46,014 nucleotides of DNA from Branchiostoma floridae (taxonomy: Eukaryota; Chordata; Leptocardii; Amphioxiformes; Branchiostomatidae): contig NC_049980.1 in assembly GCF_000003815.2 (NCBI RefSeq), positions 7,159,699 to 7,205,712 on the forward strand, written 5' to 3'. The notes beneath the pieces were generated by a model. It ran no database searches. It saw only the letters and a program-made list of their open reading frames with translations, and was not told the DNA's origin. Made by a program: the position numbers and the translations under genes. Shown here piece after piece: positions 24,645 to 37,005 of the stretch (its first letter is position 1; each line of letters begins with the position of its first letter).

Positions 24645-25591
24645 ACTACTACTACTGTTAGTCAGTTTATACAGACTATGACTATGTGCAAAGGAACTGA
24701 ACAACAATGAAGACTGCAGTACTTTACCACTCAACATCAAAACAGGCTGTCAAAATAGGGGGTGAAAGAAACAGACACTACCAGATCCCAAGTTTGAAAT
24801 CAACAGCAAGTGAAGGCACCTACTGTCAGCAACACCACTTGTACATGCACAATATCTGGTAGAAACTGTCACTCAAGAATGGGCTGAAAGAAATGTCATG
24901 AGTCATCAAAGAAGATGTAAGGAATCTCCATGACCAAACCCATTAGCCCAAGGAAAAAGATGTTGTGTTTCCTGTTTCCTAACCTAACCTAAAAAACTCT
25001 AGCCTTTTTGGGGGGTGGACAGTGGAGCCACATAGCTTCCAGTCAAAATCTTTATACAGCTTGCTTCCTATTCAAGTACTAGAAAAACTGCAAACATCAT
25101 CAGTCACTGGGTTCTGCTTCTATAGTCTGGAAAGTCCTATAGCAGGATAAATGTATCCACAGATATGTAGGCATTATGCATAAAATTAAAGCTTGACATT
25201 GAAAATACATTTCACTTTTACTTTGTTAAACTGTTCAATAGAGTTTTGGCCAAAGTCTAAAGGAAAAATTCTAAAAAGGCAATCCCTACCTACTGACCCT
25301 ATTTTCAGAACTGAAACAGGAAACACAACCTTTTTCCTGACCCCTATTCAACCAAGATGGAAGAAAAGCTGACAATATATTTTAGAAGGTTCATCATCAA
25401 GGTCAGCTATAGCACCTGCAGACAGTGAGACAGTCCCCTATAATCCACTTTTGTAACAAATTTTGTGTCACCAATGTCTGATAAAGCAACCAACCTTTGT
25501 TGCTACCATGGGACAAAACAATAATCACATTTATTGACTGCTCCTAATGCTATTTCAATAGATTTATTCTTTTTTTATCTTATCTTCCTAG

Positions 25592-25666
25592 ACTTACGAC
25601 GTCAATGCTGAGTTAAAAAATATGAAAGACTTAGTGCTCCATCAAGTGCAAATAAGTGAAAACTGA
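25592..25666 (+). CDS. candidate last exon C of unidentified gene
   Basis: Follows a very strong polypyrimidine tract and acceptor (TTCTTTTTTTATCTTATCTT, then CCTAG). In phase 0 it reads TYDVNAELKNMKDLVLHQVQ then ISEN and a TGA stop at 25664-25666, a charged, helix-prone C-terminus. It joins exon B without a frame break (…AQDFQ/TYDV…). The only two CpGs in roughly 1 kb are in this exon. No poly(A) signal was identified downstream. No family is recognised. Confidence 0.48.
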   Translation, partial: TYDVNAELKNMKDLVLHQVQISEN

Positions 25667-25894
25667 TCATACTGTGGTTCACATCATCTCGTCTTCATTA
25701 TGTCTTTCTCATGTTCGTTCATTACTTCAGGCTCTTGTAGTGCCTGGTGGCACACACAAATGTAGGGCAGAAAGTTTCCTTACTGTTTCTGTACCCCCAC
25801 TCCCTGTACACTTTTATGGGGAGGGGTTGCTAGCTGTTCCCCTTTAACATGCTTGAGTGCCTTTTCAAACACAGGACCGCTTCCAAAAGACAAG

Positions 25895-25990
25895 ACAATT
25901 AGTGTAGCCCCAATTGAGATGCCTTACCCAGGATTGAACCAAATTGCCAGCTAATAAGAATCAGTGGCTCAACTGTGTGGCTACTATTAG
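25895..25990 (-). mobile_element. possible tRNA-derived SINE head
   Basis: On the minus strand, GTTGAGCCACTGATTCTTAT, then TAGCTGGCAATTTGGTTCAA and TCCTGGGTAAGG resembles the second half of a tRNA with a B box (GGTTCAATCC). The A-box half is poorly matched. The element's ends are not visible. Confidence 0.35.
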
Positions 25991-27399
25991 TCTACAGAGA
26001 CACCCTTGTCTTTTGCATGTAGAACAGGTACAACTCAACTATTCAACATTTCATTACAAAATCTACCCTTTCAAAGTTCTCACAGTCACATCTTAACTTG
26101 AACGTTTGATACTGAGTAATGGCATTGCATATTGTTTTGCATAATATTTCTATAATACAAATATAACTTCAACAATAGTATGGTGTTGGGTAAACTTTTT
26201 TTAAAACTTAACTGGCCTTAGTGTGAGACCGTTTTCCATTGTGAAGTTTACCAACACATCACAGCCTGTATTTCAGCACTAAGGAGAGACCCTAAAGTAC
26301 CATTCTGTACATAATGCTGATACACATACATTGGTAGAATGATGACAAGGCTGTTGCTTTGCTGGTAATGTCTCTACAGATGGCGATCAAATACGCTTGC
26401 ACACTCAACCATGTGGCGCTTTCTATAGGGAATATCCTGTTGGGGACTTTGGCAGCTTGGCATTTTTTTTAATATTCTAACTGATTACTATTTCCCTGTG
26501 TCAGGGACCATCACAGCATTATAACCAAATACTGGATTCTGATACTGTCAAAATTCTAGAAAACAACTTTTTTCTGCTGTATAAAAAGCTCTATAGCCAT
26601 CTTGATGCACTTTTATTTCTTGAGGCAATGGCTCTATACTGAACATGCCTGTAACCATAAAAGCACAGGGGAGACACTACCACCTAGCTATAATACTAAA
26701 GATAACAGCTTCCATATGCATGACATTACTTCATCTGCATGCCACAATGAAGATGCAACATTTCCTTCTGTGACAACCCTGCATTCTTGTGATAGGATAA
26801 TCTAATAATCATAGATACATATCAATATCGTTGCAGAGCTTGGGGCTGGTGTGCAAAATGAATAGGGAGATATCAGATATACAAGTGCCTCCAGGCAAGA
26901 AAACACCATTGATATGCATGAAATGCCCTGAGACTTTGGCACACAAGTAAAATTGTATCAACGGATTCTGACAAGCATTTGAATCTATCAGATTTTCCGA
27001 CAACTGTTGGAAATCCATTGCAGCTTTCTGTTTTGCCAAAATTGATATAGGATTTATTAATAGGAATAGAGAAATCTAAGAATACAAATCTAAGTGCTAA
27101 AGACAAAGAAAAACACTAAAATCAGTATCACAACTTAGCCTTTTATTTTCCTAACAAGTTAATGTTCCCTCCTTACTGCAACTGACAACCACTTCCTGTA
27201 TTGTTAATAGAAGATTGGGGAAAAATCAGACAGTAAGATTTAGCTAAAATGAAGTAAAAAAATACTTGCCCAAATGTTTTAAAAACCAAATCTCCCTTGT
27301 TTTTAATTGGTACAATCTGAGATATCTTAGGCATATGTAGTGAGAAAATCTAGCAAAACAATCTGAGAAGATTGGTCGTAGACTAAGGCATGCCTATCC

Positions 27400-28060
27400 T
27401 ACCTCCGTCTCTCCCGTTCATGTGGAGGCTGGGAGTCTGGCAAGGGTGTGTGCTCCCGGTGTTTCGACATGACGCTTGCCTCTCGCTACTGTGTGCCAGC
27501 CGTCGGGATACAAGTTCAAGAGCAAGAACACGATGCCGTCACGTATTCCAAGAGTCCAACAACAGTCTATACAGGGTTGAGGGATAATAGGTACGGGGTA
27601 CGTACTGGTAGGACCAAGAGTTTTTTTCTGTACAGGGGTGGCTAACCGCAGGTTCCTGAGAGTCGTTACGATACGATGCTGCCACCTCAGCAACAATGCA
27701 ACGTGCCTGCCTCCACCACAGGCTGTGCCTAACTAATAAACTCAAGTGGCCCACCACTTTATGAAGGGCCGCTGAATGGGGAGGTGGTGCCAAGAGACCT
27801 CCTCCGCAATCCCCTTATTAATTCTGACTCCGACATAATTCACCGATGGATTGATGGGTCACTCCACCATTGACGCACGGGCAGTGCGGACGGAGGACAG
27901 AGAACCAATACCGACTGTGAGTGGCAGCGTATAAAGCAGGGGCCATTATGGGAATGAGTTTGGGGGCAAGTTCAGTTGACCTGTTGTGTTAACAAACACC
28001 AAAACCCTCTTCCAGGGGCCCTTACTGTCTGCGTGCTAACTCCCTCTGGGGGCGAGCCTT
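27400..28060. other. CpG-rich island, origin unknown
   Basis: About 28 CpGs occur in 660 bp, while the flanking kilobases have almost none. Content includes CAAGAACACGATGCCGTCAC, GGCCGCTGAATGGGGAGG-like wording (27771-27785) and GACGCACGGGCAGTGCGGAC. Open frames on both strands are short and show no known domain. It may be a relatively young transposon fragment not yet CpG-decayed, or an unmethylated CpG island. The sequence alone does not decide. Confidence 0.5.
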
Positions 28061-29090
28061 TGTATGCAACAGTGCAGAAATCAGGAGCTTAAATCCATAG
28101 AGTTCATAGGTAATGAGAATATATGTAGCAAATTATGTATAACCTTTCTTCGATAAAGCATGCATATTCATGAGAAACATGAGTAAGCTAGAATCTTTGC
28201 ACCGCTACTGCATTTATAGCAACCTGCAAAAATCATAAGGCAACAATGGTAATCGTTAATTCATTAATTATTCCCTTATTAATCTAAGCAGTATTCCAGG
28301 GGTTTCTATGTTCCAAGATCAGAAAAGGAACCATTTTCTATGATTGAAAAGGATACGCAACTACAAGTCACCTGACTCAATATCCAGGCATTTGTAAATG
28401 CACTCCTTTCATTTCTCACAGAAAGTCATTAGTCCAAACTTTCTCTTTGAAAATAGATATTGACAAGGACTGTGCTGACCACAACTGGGCGGAAGTGACA
28501 GAGTCATTTTTCAGCATCCTACCCGCAAGATCATAATATTGTATTCTCCCTTATTACGTACTTATTGGCAAAACTTCAATATTACTTAGGCTAACTTGGA
28601 ACCATGCGGAATTGTAATGACAGGATATGGCACTTATTGTAAATTTCCATAATTCCAAATCAAGATGTGATCACTGAAGCTTTTTATAAAGTGAGTTGTT
28701 AAATGTATTTGCCATATGATTAAGTAACGTAAAGTTATACATGGTAAGAAAAGTAAGATTATACTTATAGAAAAGTGATATCACATTTGATCACGTAATA
28801 CATAACCAGTACTATTCTTGGCTTGAAGCTTTTCCATCTTTCATATGAGGGATTTTGCGACACATGTATGAGCAACATTGTTGGTATAAGGGATGATTTG
28901 AGTTCGTTGTTTACTTTTTTATGTCCTCAATGCTGACAAATGATTTACAAGTTTGGTCATTTCACAAACAAAGAAAGCATAATGTATGCCTGAATGTGAG
29001 TATGTAATACTAATCATGTAAAATATGTGTCATACATCTGAGTGTAATTGTTATTGTATCTGTTTATGTATTTGTATATACTGTATATTT
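28061..29090. other. non-coding, no feature recognised
   Basis: AT-rich, CpG-poor sequence with no supported gene part. Confidence 0.45.
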
Positions 29091-29170
29091 TTTATAGTAT
29101 GAGCCCTGGAATATTAGCTTAATCTAAACTAAAGGGCATCACTGTGACAATAAACTCAATAAACTCATTA
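29091..29170 (+). mobile_element. probable retroelement 3' end with AATAAACTC repeats
   Basis: GAGCCCTGGAATATTAGCTT, then AATCTAAACTAAAGGGCATC and ACTGTGACAATAAACTCAAT, closes with a short CAATAAACT tandem tail. A 3' end plus simple tail fits a truncated LINE. It could instead be a gene's poly(A) site, but no exon is seen upstream. Confidence 0.4.
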
Positions 29171-30271
29171 ACTTCAAAAATAAAATCTGCACTTGAACAC
29201 AGGCCTCTGACGACAGGGGAGGGAGGCAGATATCTGGAAGAGCCACAAGCAGGATATAATCAATACGATTGGCTGATCAATAATGCAAAGCATTGCCCCT
29301 GAGTATGCAGGATAGATGAGGGGGGAGGAGGCAACAAAGGCATATCAAAATGGACAACACTGCGTCATGGGTCGTACCAATCTTTCTACCAAAGGGGGGC
29401 CATAAGGTCTACATCTGAAACTATTAGATCTCTTAGTAAAACATTGTAAAAGTGTAGAAAATTCAAATTTCAGTTAAAAGCCCAAAATAGAATTGTCACT
29501 AAATAAGAAATGTCATGTCAATGATTAAGAAAAGAAAAGAATATTGAATTTGAAAGTTTATTGGATTTTCCATGACAGGGACTAACATGTAGATGTCCCT
29601 TTAATGACATTTTTTGCTCATTTGTGGTTTAATATATAATATCGATCAAGAATTACTTAAATATGGTATAGATGCTCTTATTGTGTAATGTTTATTCGGA
29701 ATTATATGCATATTATTTAAGCTTCCCTCAGATTTTATACCTTTTTTTGTAGCTAAAATCAACTGAATGGTCAGATTACTGTCTTTACCTATCAACCATA
29801 CTGTATGTAAATCATACAAAGCAGCTTCAAATACATGTAGGCAAATATATGTTGAGGATTGCAGAAACAAATATTGGAAAATGTACACTAATGTCATTGA
29901 ATATTCCAAGGTCAAAGAAGATGTGAAAGAACAAAAATGAAGAATCTATTATTCGATATATTGTATTCTGTGTGTCCGTCATATGTTCAACCTTCCTGAC
30001 CAGTTTGATTTCAATCATAATGGAGGCAGCCTTTCTTTGCCAAACTCTTTTTGTATTTGCACACTTGCATCAGTTTTAGGGTTCCAAGAGGATTTCATCC
30101 GTATAATCAAAGCAGCATTGCCTTACCATGTGTCCTAAGGTACAGAAAAATCACTGGACAACATGACAAAGCATTTACACCTAGCCGCCTTTTTGCTGAC
30201 TCACGTCTGTCACCTTTAAGGGCATTATACTATCCGGTTCTACTTTGCACTGCAGCTGAGTGTTGCAGTCC

Positions 30272-30618
30272 AGGGCTCGAAATACTTTTTTCTGCATACC
30301 TGCACTGGTGCAGGTAATACTGAAAATTACCTGCACCAGACAAATTTTACCTGCACCACTCTGAATTTAGGAAGTATGGATCAAACTAAAAAAATTGTTC
30401 GAGAACTATTGCTACTTTTTCTTCTATACTTTATAGGTGGTAACAGTCAATGCAGCTAGTAACAACCCATATGCACCTACATCATAGGACATTTATCGTT
30501 TATGTATAAAGCCCAGTACGTGGCCCAGTGCAGGTTAGGTGCAGGTAGACATAAAAATACCTACACAGCTCCAATTTTACCTGCACTAACCTGCATATGC
30601 ATGTGGTATTTCGAGCCC
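30272..30618. mobile_element. hAT-like MITE with 8-bp target duplication (copy 1)
   Basis: Starts AGGGCTCGAAATAC and ends GTATTTCGAGCCC. The 8-bp sequence TGCAGTCC flanks it exactly on both sides (30264-30271 and 30619-30626), the duplication size made by hAT transposases. The interior is rich in CCTGCACC and GCAGGTA words in both orientations and non-coding. A second copy in the opposite orientation lies in the ADIP intron (40984-41315). Family naming is inference from ends and duplication length. Confidence 0.92.
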
Positions 30619-30626
30619 TGCAGTCC

Positions 30627-32630
30627 CAAACAGTTGAAAATCACAGGTGGTCATCAAAACATCTTCCGGGTATAAACTGTTCATTTAAAAAAACTTTGTT
30701 GTTCATATCAAGAAACAATTGTTTTATTTTTCTGAGGAAATAAAAAAGAGATAAGACAAGTTTTCCCTGTGGGGCATTCAATCAAACTTAGTATTAGTGG
30801 TTTCTAATCTACTTAAGTGCACAATGAAAGGATTACTCATTAATAGGGACAGATGCAAACAAACGCTGACGTCAAACAGGAGATTGTTTCATCGATATTC
30901 AACGTGAATAAAAAACATATCGATCAATCAAACAAAGCAAAAATCATAAAATCTAGATTGAGAACAGCACTGAAACAGGTAGGTCATTTATAAACTTCAT
31001 ACAGTATACTTTAAGGAAATACTACGAATAAGACGCTCAATGCAAAAATTGCATTGTACAACTTCATAGCCTTTCTTGATACCGTACAATTGTTACTGTT
31101 AACTTTAACTTTCACTCTGCTAAAGGTAACCTTTTGGCACCAAATTTGCATTGATTATGGGGTTAGCTAGCAAGAAGAAGGTTAAAGAATCAAAAGCAAA
31201 AGTTTTTATTTTACAATGATGCATATGCTGCTTTCTTTTAACAGAAATATATTGTGAATAACTTAGAAAAAGTTACTTCATTTGAAAGAAAGAATATTAT
31301 TGAGCAACCAATGACAACAATACAGTGTATATATTGAAAAGCTCTGGTAACAATTTACATGCAACTTTTTTACACACAAAGCCAGCCAAGCTTTTGTTCA
31401 AATTGACGAAGTTGTTGACGCGATGTGCAGTTGCTGTCAAATCTAGATCTTTTGCTCTCTTTTTTTGCAATTAATGAACTTCAGTTTTCTCTGGTTGGCA
31501 TGATATGAATAAAACACAACATTCCGTATTCCCTCGGTCCCAGCACTCCAGCAGGTCAGATTGCCCTCCAGCCTTTGGGCAATACTACCCGTGGTCAGGC
31601 CGTACCTTGTGCAATACAGAATACCCTACGTTGTATTCTATATGTACTCAAACCCACTTCAATCTTCCCTTCTTCTTAATATCAGTACTGCAGAACAGAT
31701 GCAGGCAATTTCCTGTCTCCTCCAGCCTGACATGGCCTTTAATCAAGGGGAGTACAGAGGCCAGGGACGGTCAGGCCTGTTGACGTCACTATCACACTTC
31801 CGCACACTTTTTCTAATGGTAATAAAGCTTTATTGCACACTGTCATAAAAGTCCTGTCAACGAGAAAGTGTCTCCTGATTCTGACTTCAGGTGACGTAAA
31901 TGTAAAGTGGGCAAAGAAAGTCTGCGGATTCAAGACCAAAGGCTTGAGGCTTTCTTTCTTTTCTGACTCCTTTTCATTTGTATTTGTTTCTTATTGTCTT
32001 ATCGTTTATTTGTACCTTGAAAATTGTTGCTAACACATGCATGTGTATGTACACTGTAAGTGCTGACAATCCTATTCATAGGACAAAGTACAAAAGAAGA
32101 AGAAGAAATTCTTTACTTTTCAGATTAGTTATGAACCATTGGTTGAGAAAAAAATCAAAATGCACTTAGCATTTTCTTACTTCCTAGGATGTGTCCTTTT
32201 CAGTAATTTAGCAACCCGATGAAACAATTCACGGATTTCCAATTCAAAGTTTTGACATGTCGCCAAGTTCTGGATATTTCTCAACGTCATTAACAGATGA
32301 TAAGGCAAGACGAGCCCAATACAGCATGTCTTATCTGTTACCAGCCAAGTGTTGTGTATGGCTGTGCTCAATCTCCATGCCAGATGAGGTGGAGATCTAG
32401 AATATGCGCTCAATTACGATCTGCTCGCACGGGTGTCAGTCGGAGGCTAAAATTAGTCCACCTGTGGCGGGATAGCTGTGCCGTGTCAAACTCAATATCC
32501 TGCCCCTGACGACTCCGTGAGGAAATGATCAGCCATGCACACTGTTGGACGTGTTACGTCTGTACTGACAAATTACCTTGATGTAGAGTACGAGAATATA
32601 TCATATTGGTAGAGCTGTGTGCCTAAATAA
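30627..32630. other. non-coding, no feature recognised
   Basis: CpG-poor sequence. The stretch 31500-31850 has overlapping open frames in two registers on the plus strand but no known motif. Confidence 0.4.
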
Positions 32631-32633
32631 GTT

Positions 32634-32702
32634 TTAGGTACAGGTACAGGTACAGGTTCAGGTACAGGTACAGGTACAGGTAGGGTTTAGGTACAGGTAC
32701 AG
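32634..32702 (+). repeat. AGGTAC hexamer microsatellite
   Basis: About ten imperfect copies of (TACAGG)n with one TTCAGG and one TAGGGTTTAGG variant. Confidence 0.95.
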
Positions 32703-33794
32703 CACTACAGGTCTGGTCCTGTGTCTATACCTGAACAAGTCAACAACTCATTCAAATAATGGTCAATCTTAGATTTGTGAACATGTTTGAACTGATACCT
32801 ACAGTCACTGTGTTAAGGATCTATAATTCCTCACCACCAACACCACCAGAAGGGATTATTTTGTGGAAAAAAAAACGAAAATTGTCCCCATGTTGCCAAC
32901 GAGAAAATAGTATTATATATAAATTCATTTTTCCAGAATGTTAACATGTTTGCAAAATGGAGTCTGCAAGTTTGGAATTTTTTTTTCCATTCAAAAGAGC
33001 TATTTGTCCTAATTTGAAGTGAACTGTTCTGTCAGTTCCCTTGTGTAGTGCTAAGTGACAGTCCCTCTGTGCATGGCACATGTGTTGTGGATAATAGGTA
33101 AAATACTGGTACACTAGGGTACCTTATTTTGGACCTGTAGCAAATTGATTGTACCAGTACTGTATCGGTACACTGTTCTGGTACACAGCTCTACATATTG
33201 ATACCTGATAGTCATGCCAAGTATCACCAGTTACTTATGAAAGACATTAACTGCTGTCTGAAATGTCTGACCGTTAAAACTTATCCAGTTGCTTGAGTAA
33301 GTTTTGTGTTGAGAATCTCATTTCCTGGATGTCTAACCTTCTTTGACATGAGGGAATTTGATTTCACAGTAGGGAGTACATGAGTGTCCTGAGGTGCTTT
33401 TGACTGAATTTGAGTTCACCATTAAGTCATGATCACATACCGCCACAGTAATGGAAATCCCGGTGTCTTTACAGACAGCAAGTTTGAAACTACCTACAGC
33501 AAGTTTGAAACTACCTACTAGCAACAAGGCAAGGGTGCAAGAAGTGGTCAGCAAGGAGAAGACAGAAGACAAATTTTCGCGAGGGTATTGAGCTCGCAGT
33601 GAAGCTGTCACAGAAAAAAAATGCCAACATAATTACTACTGCAAACATTTCCTGCATTTAAGGAACCTTTCATCATACATTGTACAACAGCAAGAGTGAA
33701 AAAAGGAATGGTTCTAGGTGGCAAATGCTGACACATACATGTGGACAATAGCACACCAAATCTGTGTGCCTTTTTGGCACACTACTGACAGATA

Positions 33795-33945
33795 AGCCAA
33801 TGTGGCTCAGTGGGCATCACTCCACCATCAGGGAAAGGCATGTAAAGTGCATTTCCAAAGGGCACAACTCTGGGAGCATGACAAGTACCAGGGTCCTCTA
33901 GATTCCGACCCCAACACTACTACTCTACTAGTTCCCTCTCCCTCC
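33795..33945. mobile_element. SINE-like repeat fragment
   Basis: TGTGGCTCAGTGGGCATCAC resembles a tRNA A box. It is followed by TAAAGTGCATTTCCAAAGGG then CACAACTCTGGG and CCTCTAGATTCCGACC, which parallels 16165-16235. The reverse of ATTCCGACC is B-box-like. Probably a decayed tRNA-related SINE. Confidence 0.5.
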
Positions 33946-34396
33946 TATCTTGATAATGCAATATTCCACACCAATAATTGAATGCAAATCAAAGTTGACA
34001 TCCTTCAATTGCTCTCCACAATCAGGATACGTTGTGACACTGGCAAATACTAGTTGACAATCTCAAGCTTAAAGTGCACACACTCATAGCTATAGCCACA
34101 TAGTTCCCATTCAGAACTACTTAGTTCAAGCCCACCATCAGATAGGTTGTGACACAGTAATAAAGTTAGGAAATTCAATGCAGTTTCACATGTAAAGCCT
34201 GGCCCTTTCCACTGGGGGAACAGCAATCCTTACAATTTTAGAATTGGAATGTGATGCAAACTGTAGGAGTACTTGATGATTTAAGAGACAAGACAACAAA
34301 TCACAATAAACATGCTTAATCTATAGCACTACTATGTCAAATATTTGGTACCTCCGCAGTGCCAGCTACTAGTATTAGGTGGAAAGGGGGAGCAAT

Positions 34397-34681
34397 CAGT
34401 GTTCTAGCCAGCCTGAATTTTTTTTCCATTCTCTGGATTTTGAATTGAATCCTGTACTAGTATGCTCCTCGTGGAAAATGTTGAAATCTAGACTCTCTGA
34501 AATGCTATTTCCTTTATTTTGAGGGGCAAATTATGCTGGTAGACTTAGCTTGGTTCAGTTTATATCTTCACATGCCGATTTTTGTCCATCATAGACGACA
34601 CAATGGGCAAAATTTTTGTCCGTCCCCAGCGGCAAAATTCCGTCAAAGGACGAAAGGTCGGATGCTGGCTAGAACCCTGGC
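34397..34681. mobile_element. hAT-like MITE, second family
   Basis: Left end CAGTGTTCTAGCCAGC is matched by the inverted right end GCTGGCTAGAACCCTGG. GAGCAAT occurs immediately outside both ends (34390-34396 and 34682-34688), a 7-8-bp target duplication with one ambiguous base. The interior holds TTTTGTCC blocks in both orientations and no coding sequence. Confidence 0.85.
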
Positions 34682-35604
34682 GAGCAATATTGTCTGACTG
34701 TGCCCTGTCCTTGTGGGTCTGGGCCCCTCTGACAGAGTGAGTGATTTCCAAAGGGCGACCCAATAGACTTAACTGGAAATGAATAATAATGACCGGATAC
34801 TGCGGGTCCTGACAGTAAAGAATCCATCCATAGGCAAACAAATAAATCAAGAGATAAAAATCAGGACATTTGCTAAGAAATACAGCCATTTAGGAAGCAA
34901 TATATAGTACTCTGCTGGCACTGTCCATCCTAGGGTTTCACAGGGGAAAGAGAGGAGCATTATGTGAGTGCCTCAGGGATTGCGTGGACTCTTGGTAAAG
35001 TCCTGGAAAGATATTCCACTATACTAGTAGGCATTCATGTAAACTATAAGCAGCACTGATAGCTGTCCTCATGTTCACTTTTAAGCCTACAAAAACAATC
35101 TTGTGGTTCTGGAATTCCAGTTACAGTCCTAAAACAATATTGGACACACCACTATTTTTCTCTGCATTACCCACCCAAAAACCTGTGGTAACACTGTACC
35201 ATGGAAATATATTCTGGTACAACCTAACTGGCTGTAAGGGTATTCCCGGTTGGAAAGGGCCACCTTTTCAGGCTTGTTAACCGTCTCCCTACTGACTCTT
35301 TTAGATACAGTAAATCAATAAATCAATACCAGCATCTAAAAAAAACACTGGTTTTGGGCCCCCTCATTTAATGCGACTGGCTTTGTTCCCAGCGTCAAAG
35401 TAAGAACAGTAGCAATTTGGAAGGTTTTCAGTCTGGACAATGCAACTTTGCCCATCCCAGTACAGAAGAATGAAGACTGAAAGAGATTTGAACTTGGGCC
35501 GTTTTCTGGTACTTACACTTGGAAGTGTTCGTCAAATGCCGTCAAAATATGTAAAAGATTAAAGAAGCTGGCACCTTGGTATTACAATCCTTTACAAAGA
35601 CCAA

Positions 35605-35745
35605 TCGGCCAATGCGACCACTTTTTAGTGGTCCCTTAGGTAATTTTTGCCATTAACACATTCAAGTATTAGGAATCCTGTCTAATAGTGACCTGTCCAC
35701 AAAGACCTGAGGCTCTATTGGTCCACTGAGTGGTCTTCTTTTTAC
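35605..35745. mobile_element. fragment related to the MITE at 20883-21348
   Basis: The order 'GACCACTTTTTAGTGGTCCCT ... AAGTATTAGGAATCCTG ... GACCTGTCCACAAAGACCTG ... TTGGTCCACTGAGTGGTCTTC' parallels 21215-21335. The internal array and left end are not present here. Confidence 0.65.
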
Positions 35746-37005
35746 TTTGAGTTTGAGTAACATAATTCAATGTAGAAAAGTCATGCCACAATGTGTTCTA
35801 TCTGCATAACATGGTGCCACAGAAGCATTCACTGATAGTTTTGTATGCAAGGCCCCACTGAAAAGTGAAAGCACCTGTAACGAGAAGGACTATTCTTTTT
35901 AGATGGGGTTCTTATCAGTTATATGTGGTCATTACTCTCCTGAAATTACCCTTCATTTTCTTTAGCCTATTGACATTGACTTATTAACACTGGAATGCAA
36001 TGGAGCTTCTATAGCCTAAATGGTGGGCAGTACTCTTGCATGTGACACACTGTCCACTGCCAATGTTTTCAACAACACCTGTAAAATACAAAGTAGCAAG
36101 CTTAAGGCAACTGTGTTGATGTCACTAAAGGCCTACAGGCCTATGGCCAAACATGAGGCAATTACTGTGGTATTGGGGCCACCTGGGTTAGCGTTGAATT
36201 GCAGTCGCCCCTGACCCTTGCAAATCAGCCCCTGGCTTCAAAGAGTGAGTAGCCTGCCTACCCAATAACTCAACAGTCAACTGCAATTCCTGTCAACAGG
36301 CTGATATGGCAAAGGTAAAATGGTATTCAGAAGGAGATTTCCAAGTATCACTCATTTGCACTACAAAGCCATGTATTGTTGCATGGCTCATGACAAAATG
36401 CCCTTCAAACTGAACACAAGTATGTTGCTGCAAGAGCTGCAGTTACTTACAGGTACATGTACATGTACTTTGAACCTTTCTTTTGCATGATGAAGCAAAT
36501 GTTAACCTTAACTTAAAAACCTGGAGTTCACCATTCTACATGTACATAATATAATTATTATACCAATCTTAAGCACACATCTTATACATCAATCATTTGC
36601 AAAATGACCATGAAAATTGCAAAAAGTTAATCCATCTTTGTCTTTTAGAATGAACTAACTTATTCCCTGACATACTTTAGACTGGAGCTACACTAATAAT
36701 TGTAATGCTTCATGTTAAATATACGCCAAATTTTTTTCTTCTATTTCGATGAATGTTATTGTTAGGTACCTACAACAAATGTAGCTGCAAACTGATTGAT
36801 AAACGAGAGGCAACATTTTCGAGAAAATGCACTGATGTTTCCCTCCCAGTAATTTGCCTTTTGGCAAGCTACTCCTACACAATACTATACCATTAGAAGA
36901 AGACGAAGAACACCTGGTCCATTAAAAAACAATATGTTCCCCCTATTGGGAAACATAAAAATGGGAAATATACTAGAAGTCTAAGACTTTTTTTTCTGTG
37001 CCTAC
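35746..37005 (-). other. intron of the ferlin gene (part), nothing else recognised
   Basis: Lies after the donor of the ferlin exon at 37006-37142. It contains ACATGTA-rich stretches (for example 36450-36475) and no recognisable downstream ferlin exon. The same intron appears to continue further left. Confidence 0.5.

Noticed and set aside
27421-27587. Phrase WRLGVWQGCVLP resembling the reverse-transcriptase GVRQGCxLSP motif
   Set aside because: Neither the following residues nor the upstream frame continues like a reverse transcriptase. The match is too short.
32177-32413. 78-codon minus-strand frame with a protein-like end (NFELEIRELFHRVAKLLKR)
   Set aside because: No splice sites, no family known to me, and an overlapping plus-strand frame is also open.
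33431-33611. Minus-strand segment between a TTTTTTCTGTGACAG acceptor and a GTATGT donor
   Set aside because: The open reading contains a duplicated GSFKLAV from a short DNA repeat and does not match ferlin. It is considered a chance exon.
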